64,000 nt of DNA from Sepiola atlantica (GCA_963556195.1 OY744531.1:101597123-101661122), one strand, 5' to 3'; counted from the first letter of the stretch, positions 52,693 to 63,834 are shown. Numbers and translations are program-made. Notes: generated by a model not told the origin, from the letters alone.

Positions 52693-53975
52693 CCCCTCGT
52701 TTGCACACAAAAGGGATCGATATTTTATAGCTGGGTCACATATATTATCTGCTTCCATTCATAATATACACACAGTTCGGTTAATAATATGCAAGGTTCG
52801 CTTTTTGCAGTGCCAGTGTATAGTACGCAGTAGTTTGACAATGTTTCAAGCGATTCCTAATTTTAAAATTCCATCTTTCGTTCTTTTAAATGTGTTATAT
52901 TGTCTTAGGTTGTTAGTGAGATTTGATTTAAACCCAACCACAACGATGTCATTTTTTTTTTATTTTGATATTATTTGATATTGTTTCCGTCATGTTAATA
53001 ATATACACTGTTATACACAGCGGCAACGAACATGACAGATAGATTTCACAAGGAAATGAAGTATACACGATATATGGGAAAATGCATTTTTAAGGGGCGT
53101 AGTCTTGAATTTGATTATTAAAAATATGTTAGCGTATATAGTAGTAATAGGTTAATTAAGTTTTACTATGTTATTTTTACGTTTAAATAAAATTGATTTT
53201 AAAATAATGTTTTTTTTTTAAAACCGGTGTAGAAACCAGGAAATAGTCGATTGATTTGTGGATAACACACAAGAAAGAAAGAAGAGAAAATAAAATTATT
53301 GAATTTTTTTTTTTATCATTGAATAAAAATAAAGTTGTGGTCAATTAATAAATTAAATATGTGATTTTTGTTTAATATTATATATTTTTATTATTAATAT
53401 ATATAATAATAATTTTATTATTATTATATATTGATAACGTTGAGGTTAAACTGACAAAAAGAGCATTTTTTAAGGGCACTTGCACAGTTTAAGATCAGGT
53501 AAATTTAGAAAGCCATTCTTAACATGGGGATGAGGGAGGGGGCTTTGTTAACTGTTCTTAATTTTCCGAGGGGTGTTAAACTGTGCATACCTCCCCCCCT
53601 TTTTTAGCCCTCTTTTGGCTTGATAAATAAATAAAAAGAATTAAGAATGGTAGGTATGGACATTGAACAGTGAACACACTTATTGTTAATACATTTCATC
53701 GTGCTGTTAAATAAATAAATACATAAATAACAAAGGTTAAAAAAATTAAAGTTCATTAAAAATCATTATGTGAAGTTTTCTTAAAGCAGTCACAGACATT
53801 TCTTTGTTAGCATAACAGAAAAACAGCGAACAAATTGTTAAGGTTAGTTTAATAAACGACGTCGACAACATTATTAACGCAATTCGTGTTATTTTTGCGA
53901 CAAAGAATACTGTAATCTTTAAAGAAACATATTGGAATTCATTGGTATAAAAAATCGGCTAAAACAATCGAGCAT
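52691..53975. other. No supported gene
   Basis: Strongly AT-rich; nothing recognised. Confidence 0.5.
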
Positions 53976-53980
53976 TTATA

Positions 53981-54391
53981 ACGACAGCTAACAGAACGAA
54001 AAAGGAGTGAAAAAACAAAACAAAAACAAATAAGCAACAAATAAATGTTACCAAAGGCAAGATAAGTTACTCTTCTATCAACCTTGATAGTTTTTTTTTG
54101 TTTTAACTTATTTTACAGCGTTTTTTTTTTTTAGTTTGATTTGAAACGGAACGGCATGTTAAAATTGAAAAATAAAACCCAAAAATGGACCCATTTGATT
54201 ACGTGACGTCCCGACACCAGTTTTAAATCGAACTAAAACACGCTACAAAATAAGTTAAAACACAAATAAACTTATCCAGGTAGGTAGAAGAGTAACTTAT
54301 GTTGTCTTTGGTAACAATTATTTGTTGCCTATTTGTTTTTTTGTTTTTTTTGTTTTTTTAAACCATTTTTTTCGTTCTGTTAGCTGTCGTT
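53981..54391. mobile_element. Foldback element with ~150-bp arms
   Basis: ACGACAGCTAACAGAACGAA at the left outer edge and its complement at 54372-54391. Arms include ACCAAAGGCAAGATAAGTTA and AGAGTAACTTATG/CATAAGTTACTCT. The centre (54141-54236) holds ATGGACCCATTTG. Confidence 0.85.
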
Positions 54392-54679
54392 GAAAAAAAT
54401 TACAAAAAAAGTGTTAACAGTTGTTTGGTTATTAGAAGAGATTTGGAAAGAAAGAAAAGAAAATCTGGGGATAATATATTAGACGTGTTCGTTTCAGTCA
54501 AATGCGTGGCTTTAAAAAAGCCATATTTATGCGCTTAAAGGAAGAAAGAAAAAAAAAACAATGATGTCATATTGTACGTGACTGACATTGTAGTTGTATG
54601 TGGTTATTGTAAGATCTGTTTTAATGTAATAATAATAATAATAATAATAATAAGATATATATATATATATGTTTTTTTA

Positions 54680-55187
54680 TGCTTACCTGCCAACGACAAC
54701 TTTACTTTTCAATTCATAAAAATCCTCCTGCAGAAATTCCCATATATCGTCGATACCCGAGTCCTGCATATCGCAGAAATTACCAGATTCTGGAATAAAG
54801 GTATCCATATTTATATTATTTGATTTATACTGACTTAATAAGTCAGTCAGCGGTGAGTCTTCCAGGATGTCTGTTTGCTGATAAGACCGAAATAAAATTC
54901 TATTTTTGTTTCACTATTAAAAAAAAAAAGATTCTTTTTTTAAAAACTGCTTTTATTTTAAAAGAAACATAAATCAATTCTTTTTTTTAGATAAATTTTT
55001 GGACTTAATTAAAAACAGTCGTTTTGTAAGAACACTGTCAGTGTCAAGTAATGGCAGAAGTGTTGGTCGTTCCTTTTTAGATATGGCGAAAGCGTCCGTT
55101 TCAAAGAGAGCTGTGTTAGTATTTGCGGAAAAAATAGCAGTCGATGGTAAATTACTACTAGTAAAAAAGGGGGGAAAGGGGGAGTAG
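54680..55187 (+). CDS. Possible last two exons of an unknown gene (speculative)
   Basis: An open stretch 54684-54802 (LPANDNFTFQFIKILLQKFP, YIVDTRVLHIAEITRFWNK) ends at AAAG|GTATCC, a fair splice donor. 188 bases later a pyrimidine-rich stretch ends TTTTTTTTAG (acceptor, 54989). Joining them keeps the frame (codon GAT) and continues KFLDLIKNSRFVRTLSVSSN, GRSVGRSFLDMAKASVSKRA and on to GGKGE and a stop at 55187. The protein has ordinary mixed composition, unlike the repeat-derived frames. I do not recognise a domain, the upstream acceptor is missing and no polyadenylation signal is obvious, so chance remains likely. Confidence 0.2.
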
Positions 55188-55319
55188 ATATTTGTGAGTG
55201 GCTTTAGTGAAGTGGTTCCAGCTCAGCTGCTAAAAGCAGGTGCCTCCTTTTTCTTCTTTTTCTTCTTCTTCTTCTTTTTTGGTCGATTTTCGAGCGGATC
55301 AGCAGCAGCAGCGGGATTT

Positions 55320-55620
55320 TGGCGTTCATTGAGAAAGAGGGAGTAGGAAGGGGAGGAGAAAAATATGTTGTTTATTTTTCGAAGAGTGTAAGGGAATGGT
55401 GTGAGTCCATTGGAAGGGGGGGGATTTAGAGAAGAGGAGAGAAATGGAAAGTAATTCTGACTGAGAGAGATAGGGTGGATAGGGGGTGTGTGTAAAGAAA
55501 GAGGGAAATAAACAGAGAGAGAGAGAGAAGGAGAAAGAGAGATACAGTGGAAGAGACGGAGAAATGAAGAAAGAGAGGAACAAAGAAATACACAAATAGA
55601 GGAAAGCAATAAGGGAAGAT
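55320..55620. repeat. Purine-rich stretch
   Basis: Mostly A/G on the plus strand with GAGAGA cores; minus-strand open frames are serine/leucine-rich artefacts. Confidence 0.7.
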
Positions 55621-55661
55621 AAATCGATGAATAAGGAAGAAAGTTTGGTATATCCCCCCCC

Positions 55662-55663
<2 letters not shown>

Positions 55664-55733
<70 letters not shown>

Positions 55734-55765
55734 TGAAATTATATATATATATATATATATATTAT

Positions 55766-55811
<46 letters not shown>

Positions 55812-55833
55812 AAATAATATATATATATATATA
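55664..55833. repeat. (CT)n followed by interrupted (TA)n
   Basis: CT run 55664-55707 passes into TA runs separated by TTGAAATTA, TTATTCCAA and TTGAAATAA. The TTGAAATTA/TTATTCCAA pieces are near-complements. Confidence 0.93.
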
Positions 55834-56015
55834 CAGATAGATAAGTTAGCAATAGAAAAGCCAAAGTTCAACATTTGAAAAATATGAAAAAATATTTTTC
55901 CATATTTTTCAAATGTTGAACTTTAACTTTTCTATTGCCAACTTATCTATCTGTATTTCTCCTCTGATGATAAGATCTCGATCTTTGAAAAGCCTTTGCT
56001 TAAGGAAAGAACAAT
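55834..56015. mobile_element. Foldback family A, copy 2
   Basis: CAGATAGATAAGTTAGCAAT is matched exactly at 55934-55953; the 60-bp arms meet without spacer at 55893/55894. The right flank CCTCTGATGATAAGATC...CTTTGAAAAGCCTTTGCTTA matches (inverted) the left edge of copy 1 at 2155-2200. Confidence 0.88.
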
Positions 56016-56115
56016 AAACATAATTTTTATTACAGAATATATACCCTGTCTTGAACATTTGAAGTTTGAAATAAATTTGGACATTCGTGCATGTTTATCA
56101 CTCTTCGTCCATTTA

Positions 56116-56118
<3 letters not shown>

Positions 56119-56200
<82 letters not shown>
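56119..56200. repeat. (TA)n microsatellite
   Basis: ~41 TA units leading into the palindrome. Confidence 0.97.
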
Positions 56201-56203
<3 letters not shown>

Positions 56204-56479
56204 AGTTTTATTTACACAGACATGTACAAAATCTGCGACACTGGCATGTCGATGTTATCGATCAACAGTTACTATAAACTGAGATCTCATCAGGCAGAGT
56301 TAGAATCCGATCTTAACCTCAGATCATATTTGGAGAGAATCTCTCCAAATATGATCTGAGGTTAAGATCGGATTCTAACTCTGCCTGATGAGATCTCAGT
56401 TTATAGTAACTGTTGATCAATAACATCGACATGCCAGTGTCGCAGATTTTGTACATGTCTGTGTAAATAAAACTATCAT
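56201..56479. mobile_element. Foldback family B, complete palindrome
   Basis: Two ~139-bp arms (56201-56340, 56341-56479) with almost no spacer and only about two mismatches. Centre CAAATATGATCTGAGGTTAA and complement. Single arms occur at 13372-13513 and 50999-51139. Confidence 0.95.
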
Positions 56480-56578
56480 ATATAAAGCTCTATTTTGATA
56501 TTGAGCACTTTTTATAAACCCGGTTAAAATTCTCTGGATTACCACCCTGTGGATATTTTTCACCTGGATTATTACCAT

Positions 56579-56582
<4 letters not shown>

Positions 56583-56667
<85 letters not shown>
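56583..56667. repeat. (TA)n microsatellite
   Basis: ~42 units. Confidence 0.97.
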
Positions 56668-56674
<7 letters not shown>

Positions 56675-56769
56675 TTTATGTATCCACTTATAATATTATA
56701 ACGTTATAGAATACATGATGCATCGATTTTCAGTATTTACTTCAACAGTGCTCAATACGTGGGTAGAGC

Positions 56770-56940
56770 TAGGTAGTAAGTTATAAAAATATACTTATTG
56801 CAATTAAGCTTCACAGAGGCGTCCGCGTTTCATCTCCGTAGGGAATCGTCAGGCTAAAGTGCCTGACGATTCCTTACGGGAATGAAACGCGGACGCCTCT
56901 GTATATCTTAATTGCCATAAATATATTTTCATAACTTACT

Positions 56941-56941
<1 letters not shown>
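56770..56941. mobile_element. Palindromic element with GC-rich core
   Basis: Arms of ~80 bp: AGTAAGTTATRAAAATATA outer edge, AGGCGTCCGCGTTTCAT and GGAATCGTCAGGC inner edge, around CTAAAGT. Directly followed by a (GA)n tract. Confidence 0.9.

Positions 56942-57009
<68 letters not shown>
56942..57009. repeat. (GA)n microsatellite
   Basis: Pure GA run abutting the palindrome. Confidence 0.97.
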
Positions 57010-57010
<1 letters not shown>

Positions 57011-57264
57011 GGGGTGGGAATTGAAATTTACCGATAAAAATATAATTCCTTTTAATCAAGTTTTAAAAGATTAAAATAATAATAATTGAAAATTTAAATT
57101 TGTAAGAAAGAAAAAGATGGAAGAAGTCAATTTATTAAGTTTTAAAATTTAAATTGTATAAATTAACATATTCCACTTTTAATCTTTCTTACGCTTAACA
57201 ATTTCAATGAATGTGGAATAATTTACGAAAAAGAGAGAAAAGAAGGGAGACGAATCGGGTTAAT

Positions 57265-57770
57265 TCCTATTTCAGTCACGTAAATTATTTAGAGTAAAAT
57301 AAGTTTCAATATAGTTTGGCCTTTACTCACAAACAACTTATTTTTAAAAACGTAAATCACGTTTTAATAATACCCCCCCCCAAAAAAAATAGCATTAAAA
57401 ACACCAAATTATAACGAGTGTCATCGAACACGTGAAACGCCGAAATGAAAAGTAAACCAGAAAATATAGTCGCTATCTTTATAAACAAGCCAAGAAAGAG
57501 TCTAGTTAAGGAAGAACGATAACTCAAGTTCATAACTCTGTCCTTTAACTAAAAAAATATAAACTTGAGTTATCGCTCTTCCGTAGCTAATCTTTTTCTC
57601 AACTTGTTTAGATGGCGACTATATTTCTTCCGGCCTAGATTCAATTTCGTTTCAAGTGTACAATGGAATATGGTTTTAATAATAAAAATAATAAAATGAG
57701 TTTTGTTTATAATTCTGAAACCTAGTTCACTGTAAATAATTTACGTGACTGAAATAGGAATTATCGACTT
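57265..57770. mobile_element. Inverted-repeat element with nested palindrome
   Basis: Outer ends ATTCCTATTTCAGTCACGTA (57265-57290) and complement (57736-57765); inner arms 57463-57530 and 57560-57620 share GATAACTCAAGTT/AACTTGAGTTATC and GTCGCTATCTT/AGATGGCGAC. No coding frame. Confidence 0.8.
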
Positions 57771-57837
57771 AATTAAGATAGACGCCAAATGGAGTTGGGA
57801 TTTGCATGCAGTGAAAGAAATATTGAATATTGGACCC

Positions 57838-57952
57838 CCCTCTCTCTCTTGTTCTCTCTCTCTCTTGTTCTCTCTCTTCCTTTCCCTCTCTCTCTCTCTC
57901 TCTCTTACTCTCTCTTCCTTTCCCTCTCTCTCTTACTCTCTCTCTCTCTCTC
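57838..57952. repeat. (CT)n-rich tract
   Basis: CTCTCT interrupted by TTGT and CTTCCTTTCC units. Confidence 0.95.
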
Positions 57953-58149
57953 TACCGTGTTTTGAGATATAACAAGATATGATTTCGGATTTTATTTATG
58001 TATCTTGAGACAAAAGGAAGAAAAATACGGAGACTGAATATCAGATTGATTTTATTATGCATAAAATTTACAGAGTAAAAAAAAAAGGGTTAAAAAGAAA
58101 AGAAAGAGAAAGAGAAAGGGACAAAGGAGTCTTTCTCTACTCTATCGTT

Positions 58150-58560
58150 ATTTTCATGGTAGATGGTCGACTGAGCTCCAGCCTGCCCCCCCCCCCCTGT
58201 AAAACATCTACAACAAGAACTAGTCTAGCCACAACTGTATATACCCCCCCCCCCTTGTATTTAAAACTAAACTCTCCGACTGTGGAACACAATACCACGG
58301 GGCTGCTTTCCAGATGACTATAGTCAAATCCAATGTTAACAAACTCTTGTTGAGCCGTCCTCTTAAATAATCTAATTTCTGTCCAGTTTCAACCATTGTT
58401 CTCAATCCTCACGTTGTTTTGTTTCACTGTCTTCCTGACATACCCATTAACTCTTATCCTCGAGTGGCCTGTGGGCCTTAATAAGCGGTGACTTGTTAAT
58501 AAAAAAAGAAAACAAAAGAAAGGAATAAAAATAAAAGATAAAAAAAAGGAATAAAAGAAA
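58150..58560 (+). mobile_element. LINE 3' end (same family as 6487 and 14930)
   Basis: Plus strand near 58278 encodes LWNTIPRGCFPDDYSQIQC then a stop, the Jockey/CR1-type C-terminus, followed by the shared 3' UTR block CTTATCCTCGAGTGGCC (58456) and an A-rich tail from 58499. Upstream are two poly-C runs and CCACAACTGTATATACC. One premature stop relative to the YNLxxFKxxVNxxL pattern; inactive. Confidence 0.75.
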
Positions 58561-58619
58561 GAAAGAAAAAGAAGAGAAAGAACGAAAGGAAAGGAGAAAC
58601 AGATGAGAAAGGCGGGTAT

Positions 58620-59235
58620 TTATTTTTTTTACATAAACAAACACGTTCAAAATCCCTCTCCCGCGCTCCTGAAAAGTTGAACCATTTTAGAAATAATCTT
58701 CATAATAATGGTTTAAAAGCGAAAACGCGAAGTTGTTAAAGAAGTTTTTTTTAAAAATGGTGAGTTTAGAATTCAGTTTCGGAGTGGAAATGGATTTGCA
58801 ATAAACAACGAAAGTCAAAAGCAACGAATCGGTGTTGTCGAATGACGAAATAACCAAACAACGGAGGAATGCGATTGGCGGCTTCATGCACGTGACACGG
58901 CGAACAGGTGGCTTTGGCAACTATCTCCTAGTGACAAAACTACGGATGCTCGTACATAAAACTTTCTACACGTTTTTTTTTTATGTGTACAAAAATCCGT
59001 ATTTTTTCTTTTCTTTGAAAATGAGATGGCAAAGCGTGCAATTGAAAAACCTGGATTTCACTTCAAACCTTTGAACGCATTTAATACATAAAGTTGCACG
59101 CATTTTGCTATATTGTCATTGTTATAACTACACCACAAATAATAATAATAAAAAAAACAGAAAAATTATTCGAAGCTTTATTAGTTGGCAATTCTGCAGC
59201 ATAGTTAACAGTGGAGAAATTGAAATCAGACAAAA
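58620..59235. other. No supported gene
   Basis: Open frames of 77-80 codons on both strands around 58690-59070, none recognised. Confidence 0.45.
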
Positions 59236-60243
59236 TATACAACAAACAACTTTTACCAAACGCATTAAAACTTGATTTTCTACTGACCTGTATAATTTTA
59301 AAGTGTGGAAAATGTAAGATTTATTATCTCTGAATATGTTATCGTTACTTTGACTTAGCCAAAGATGGCAGTCGATTTTATTTGGAAATAGTCGCTAATT
59401 TACGACTTAAAAGATAGTAAAAAAAGGCATACCCTACTACTAACCCTAAGTCCGGGGAGAAGCTTGCGGGTCAGACCTAGGGTAAGTTGGAAGTAGTAGT
59501 TTTTATAAAACTATTTTTTTAAAACTATTTTTTAAAACTATTTTTTAAAACTATTTTTTAAAAACTATTTTTTAAAAACTATTTTTTAAAAACTATTTTT
59601 TTAAAACTATTTTTTTAAAACTATTTTTTTAAAACTATTTTTTAAAAACTATTTTTTAAAAACTATTTTTTTTAAACTATTTTTTTAAAACTATTTTTTT
59701 AAACTATTTTTTAAAAACTATTTTTTTAAAACTATTTTTTTAAAACTATTTTTTTAAAACTATTTTTTTTAAACTATTTTTTAAAAACTATTTTTTAAAA
59801 ACTATTTTTTTAAAACTATTTTTTTTAAACTATTTTTTTAAACTATTTTTTAAAAACTATTTTTTTAAAACTATTTTTTAAAAACTATTTTTTCAAAACT
59901 ATTTTTTTAAAACTATTTTTTAAAAACTATTTTTTTAAAACAATTTTTTTAAAACTATTTTTTTTAAACTATTTTTTAAAACTATTTTTTAAACTATTTT
60001 TTTAAAACTATTTTTTTTAAAAACTATTTTTTTAAAACTACTTTTTTAAAAACTATTTTTTAAATGAATGAAACAACCACCAACAGATGAGTCAGCCATA
60101 TTGGATTATAACTGTATCCAAAAGACATATCGACGAAATCTTATGTAAAAAATAAAAATAAAATAAAAACAGTTTCAGAATTGTATAACTATACAGGTCG
60201 GTAGAAAATTAAATTTTAATGCTTTTGGTAAAAGTTATTTGTT
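59236..60243 (-). mobile_element. TIR element, long copy with internal minisatellite
   Basis: Reverse orientation relative to the copy at 6975-7400, with the same ends (AACGCATTAAAACTTGATTT...CCTGTATAATTTTAAAG at 59258-59303; complement at 60190-60243) and the same interior order. The extra length is entirely the array at 59513-60062. Confidence 0.85.
59513..60062. repeat. 12-15-bp minisatellite (AAAACTATTTTTTT), ~40 copies
   Basis: Units differ only in the length of the A and T runs. It occupies the position held by a single TTAAAAAATAGTTTAAAAAG in the 7-kb copy. Confidence 0.95.
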
Positions 60244-60735
60244 GTATCTTTTGTTTGATAAACTGGGTATCACACCAATGCAAGAATTTAGGTTAGACCT
60301 CCAAGCTGGTTTCCAATATCTTCGGGATTCGGGAACGGCTGGAACCGCATTCTCAGTACTGTACAAGAAGACCTCCACCGCCATAACGTCTCTCTGTCGA
60401 CAGTAGATGCTTTTCTCGGCAGGAAATTTGGTGACTTCAGAAATTAACAAACTTTCATGAAAATATCATGTATTAACTTAAGTTACTGAATGCAAAAAAA
60501 GAACTTATTCAAACGCAACGTTGATGACCAAAATATGCATTTTGCTAAATTTTACTTCGTTTAATAAAAATTAATTTGTAAATCAGTAAGAAAGATAAAT
60601 CATTAGTAATTATTAATTATCTCTATAATACTACAACTTTGAGGATCTTGTTTTTTTTATCTTGCTAGTTTCATTGTCAGTGTGTACAGTTCATGTGTGT
60701 ATTGATTGTTTGGGTGTTGCGTAGAAGGGTGAATG
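60244..60735. other. No supported gene
   Basis: A GC-richer patch at 60285-60430 has a 71-codon minus frame that is not recognised. Confidence 0.45.
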
Positions 60736-60740
60736 ATGAG

Positions 60741-61150
60741 AGAAGTGGAGAGAGAGAGAGAGAGAAAAAGAAGAAAGAGAGAGAAGAAAAAGAGAGAGAG
60801 AAAGAAGAAAGAGAGAGAGAGAGATAGAGAGAGAGAGAGAAAGAGAGAGATAAGAAAAAGAGAGAGAGAGAAAGAAGAAAGAGAGAGAGAGAGAGAAAGA
60901 AGAAAGAAAGAGAAGAAAGAGAGAGAGAGAGAAGAAACAGAGAGAGAGAGAGAGAGACAGCGAGAGAGAGAGAAAGAAGAAACAGAGAGAGAGAGAGAAA
61001 GAGAGAGAGAAGAAACTGAGAGAGAGAAAGAGAAAGAGAGAGAGAGATAAGAAAAAGAGAGAGAAAGAAGAAAGAGAGAGAGAGAAAGAAGAAAGAAAGA
61101 GAAGAAAAAGAGAGAGAGAGAGAGAAGAAACAGAGAGAGAGAGGGAGAGA
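60741..61150. repeat. Purine tract (GAGAGA/AGAAGAAA)n
   Basis: Almost only A and G on the plus strand; rare C or T. Confidence 0.96.
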
Positions 61151-61169
61151 GTGGGGGGGATTAAATGAT

Positions 61170-61291
61170 GTAAATAGTTAAAAGAGAAAGAGGAGCAAAG
61201 GAAGGGAAGAGAGAGATGTAGAGATGGGAATGAGTGTGTGTGCAAGAAAGAGAGAGAGAAAGGGGGAAAGAGGAGAGTAATCATTCTAAAC

Positions 61292-61334
<43 letters not shown>

Positions 61335-61372
61335 GAAGTAAAGAGATAGAGAGAGGAAAGAGAGAGAGGGAA

Positions 61373-61375
<3 letters not shown>
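61170..61375. repeat. Second purine-rich block
   Basis: A/G-rich with a pure (GA)n run at 61297-61328. Confidence 0.9.

Positions 61376-61432
<57 letters not shown>
61376..61432. repeat. (TA)n microsatellite
   Basis: Pure TA run following the purine block. Confidence 0.97.
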
Positions 61433-61436
<4 letters not shown>

Positions 61437-61905
61437 ACTTTATTTTTTAGTTCTAATCTAGCTTAATACTTATTAAAAGATAGCAAGAAAAAGTTGGTCG
61501 GAATGAAAATATTAAAACAAGTGCGATTGTAGTTATCCGTAAATACGGTTCGATTTTGTCGCGTATGTTAATCCATATTTTCTCGTGTCAGCATTACGTC
61601 ATTGTACTTTGGGAAAATCCCGTTTCCGACATATGTGTGGAACTCAACCAGTATTTCGTTTATAAAATGACGCATTCGTCTGTTTAAAATTTATTTATTT
61701 TTTTATGTACGTATTACTTACACTGTAAGTATTTAAGTCTGGCCGACTTTTTTCATCCTGTGGTGACAGCTATGGAACTTAACCGTGGCCGTCTTATGTA
61801 ACACATATTGCTGTTTTTTAGATCGCAAAAAAAAGACAAAGATCCCAGATATGCTGTTTACGACAAACAAGGCGTTCTGTGCCCCCCCCCTCTTCTTCCT
61901 CTCCA
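61433..61905. other. No supported gene
   Basis: Nothing recognised. Confidence 0.5.
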
Positions 61906-61911
61906 CCCCCT

Positions 61912-61946
61912 CTCTCTCTCTCTCGCTCTCTCTCTCTCTGATGAGT

Positions 61947-61979
<33 letters not shown>

Positions 61980-62040
61980 GTGGTGTTTTTGTTGGTGTTG
62001 ATGATGAAGAGGATGATGATGATGATGATGATGATGATGT
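61912..62040. repeat. (CT)n followed by (GAT)n
   Basis: CT run 61912-61938, then GAT/ATG triplets to ~62038 with a GGTGTTTTTG interruption. Polyaspartate, polymethionine and polyhistidine frames are artefacts. Confidence 0.95.
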
Positions 62041-62084
62041 GGTAGTGACACCAACATTAGTGTGTACCACATAGAATGTCCATA

Positions 62085-62430
62085 AACAGTCTAGGAGGAT
62101 GGAAAGACCGAGGAGGGAAAGCACCATCCAGACCTCCACTGGGTGTACTGGAATCCTGAAGATGTGTGCCATTCTTCGAGTCATCCATCAAATGACGGTG
62201 AAACATTCACGAACTTCGTGCAACATGTTTACTTTCACTCAAAATCCAGAAGAAAAAAAAACACAACTCATAGAGAAGTCAATGTTAAACGGCTGTTGCG
62301 AGCGCGTAAAGGGATTTTCACAATGTTCGAAAGAAGTGAAAGGTACTGGAAATCTAGGGAGATTTGTTGTCACTCGACCTCCAGTTGGCAGTAAGCGATC
62401 ACTGGCAATGACTCATTTGAGAACTAATGA
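62085..62430 (+). mobile_element. Dispersed repeat, copy 2 (with 30455-30725)
   Basis: AGGAGGATGGAAAGACCGAG, AAAGCACCATCCAGACC, TACTGGAAATCTAGGGAG, CAGTAAGCGATCACTGGCAA in the order seen at 30.5 kb. Confidence 0.6.
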
Positions 62431-62559
62431 ATAAGAAGTAAGAATAGGAGGAAAGGGGACTGATAAGCACGGAGGATTGCGCGAATAATACGACAGCAGG
62501 ACTAAAACAAATACATAACCCAAAGTATAGAAAGACTGATTACCGCTGCAAAAATCACT

Positions 62560-63190
62560 GCTGAAATGAAAAATGAAAAAAACCTGAAGACAAAAAGAAA
62601 AAATGAAAAAAATCGGAAGAGAAGCAGCTACACAAACGATTTTAAGACTAGCCAAAGAAGAGACGCACATTGGACATGGCTGCAAAAAGGACACTTAAAC
62701 AGAGAAACGGAATCGCTACTGACAGCTGCACAGAACAATGCGATTATAACTAACTACATTAAAGCTACGGTAAATGTAGACTCTGTGGACAAAGAAACGT
62801 AACAGTAAATCACATAAGTGAATGCAGTAAACTAGCCGAAAAAGAATACAAGAACAGACACGACTGTGCGGGGAAGAGAGTACACTGGGAACTACGCAAA
62901 CGACTGCATTTTAAACATGCAGACAAATGGTACAGACAGAAATTGGAGACAGAACTAGAAAACGAAAACGACAAAATCCTTTGGAAAATGGAGGTACAAA
63001 TAGATGAACTCATCCAAGCAATGAGATCGGATGTCATAATGATTAACAAAAAAGAAAGAAACTGCAGAATTGTAGATTTTGCCGTCCTAGCAGACTTCAT
63101 GGTGAAGAATAAAGAGACGGAAAAACAAAGAAAACACAGAACTGAAAGAATATGGAACATGAAGAAAGTCAATATAATGCCAATGATCTA
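62560..63190 (+). mobile_element. LINE ORF2 C-terminal region (CRLCG type)
   Basis: Three in-order pieces: HWTWLQKGHLNRETESLLTA and QNNAIITNYIKA (62670-62770); after a one-base shift CRLCGQRNVTVNHISECS, KLAEKEYKNRHD, HWELRKRLHFKHADKWYRQK, ENENDKILWKMEVQIDELIQ, then MRSDVIMINKKERNCRIVDF and MKKVNIMPM (to ~63185). This is the conserved C-terminal half of a widespread animal endonuclease/reverse-transcriptase LINE, including the zinc knuckle. The expected VGALGxxPK end is missing because a palindromic element starts at 63190. Frame is open for ~140 codons after the shift, so the copy is only moderately old. Confidence 0.9.
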
Positions 63191-63394
63191 CCAAATGGTT
63201 TCTAATCCAATATGTGATCTATCGAGTTGTTTACATTTCAATACGTGATGCACCGATTTACCCTAACCCTAATTAACTAACCTTAGGGTTAGGGTTAGGG
63301 TTAGTTAGTCAGGGTTAGGGTTTAGGTTAATGGGTAGATCTTGGAATGTAAACAACTCGATCGATCATGTATTGGATTAGAAACCATTCGTTAG
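63190..63394. mobile_element. Palindromic element with head-to-head telomeric repeats
   Basis: Arms AATGGTTTCTAATCCAATAT...CGAGTTGTTTACATT (63194-63237) and complement (63343-63391). The middle (63262-63332) reads CCCTAACCCTAA..., then turns into TTAGGGTTAGGGTTAGGG, i.e. telomeric repeats in opposite orientations meeting near 63283. It interrupts the LINE to its left. Confidence 0.88.
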
Positions 63395-63760
63395 ATCACA
63401 TATTGAAAGAGCGCCAAATTCATTAGCCACAAAATAAAGACATGGAGTATTGTTGTGGCACAACGATGCATGCCTCTTTCTGGGGAACTGATGCGCTCCC
63501 TATATTCAACAATCCTTGTGCCAGATTCAAACGAAGCAGGTAGAATCAGACGCGTATATTTGAAATATTACGTAACCCATTTGAATCTGTCAATGTTACA
63601 TCAGCCAGCTAGGGCCGGCAGGTTGAATGTAACTATAAACATTGTACTCTGCGACCACCAATTCAAAGGTCAACGAGTTGACCTATCAACCTGAAAACAA
63701 AACATACGACATCTGCCAGTGATATAGTTTAGCTATAAATTCTCTTGCGAAACTATACCT
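63395..63760. other. No supported gene
   Basis: A 79-codon frame at 63455-63694 is unrecognised; GC content slightly higher than average. Confidence 0.4.
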
Positions 63761-63763
63761 CTA

Positions 63764-63782
63764 CTTTCTCTCTCTCTCTCTT

Positions 63783-63820
<38 letters not shown>

Positions 63821-63834
63821 GCTATCCCTCTCTC
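63764..63834. repeat. (CT)n microsatellite
   Basis: CT run with TTT and CGCTATCC interruptions. Confidence 0.96.

Noticed and set aside
52481..52978. 165-codon open frame as a gene
   Set aside because: No recognisable domain; contains a (GA)n run and AT-driven composition; no splice or promoter support.
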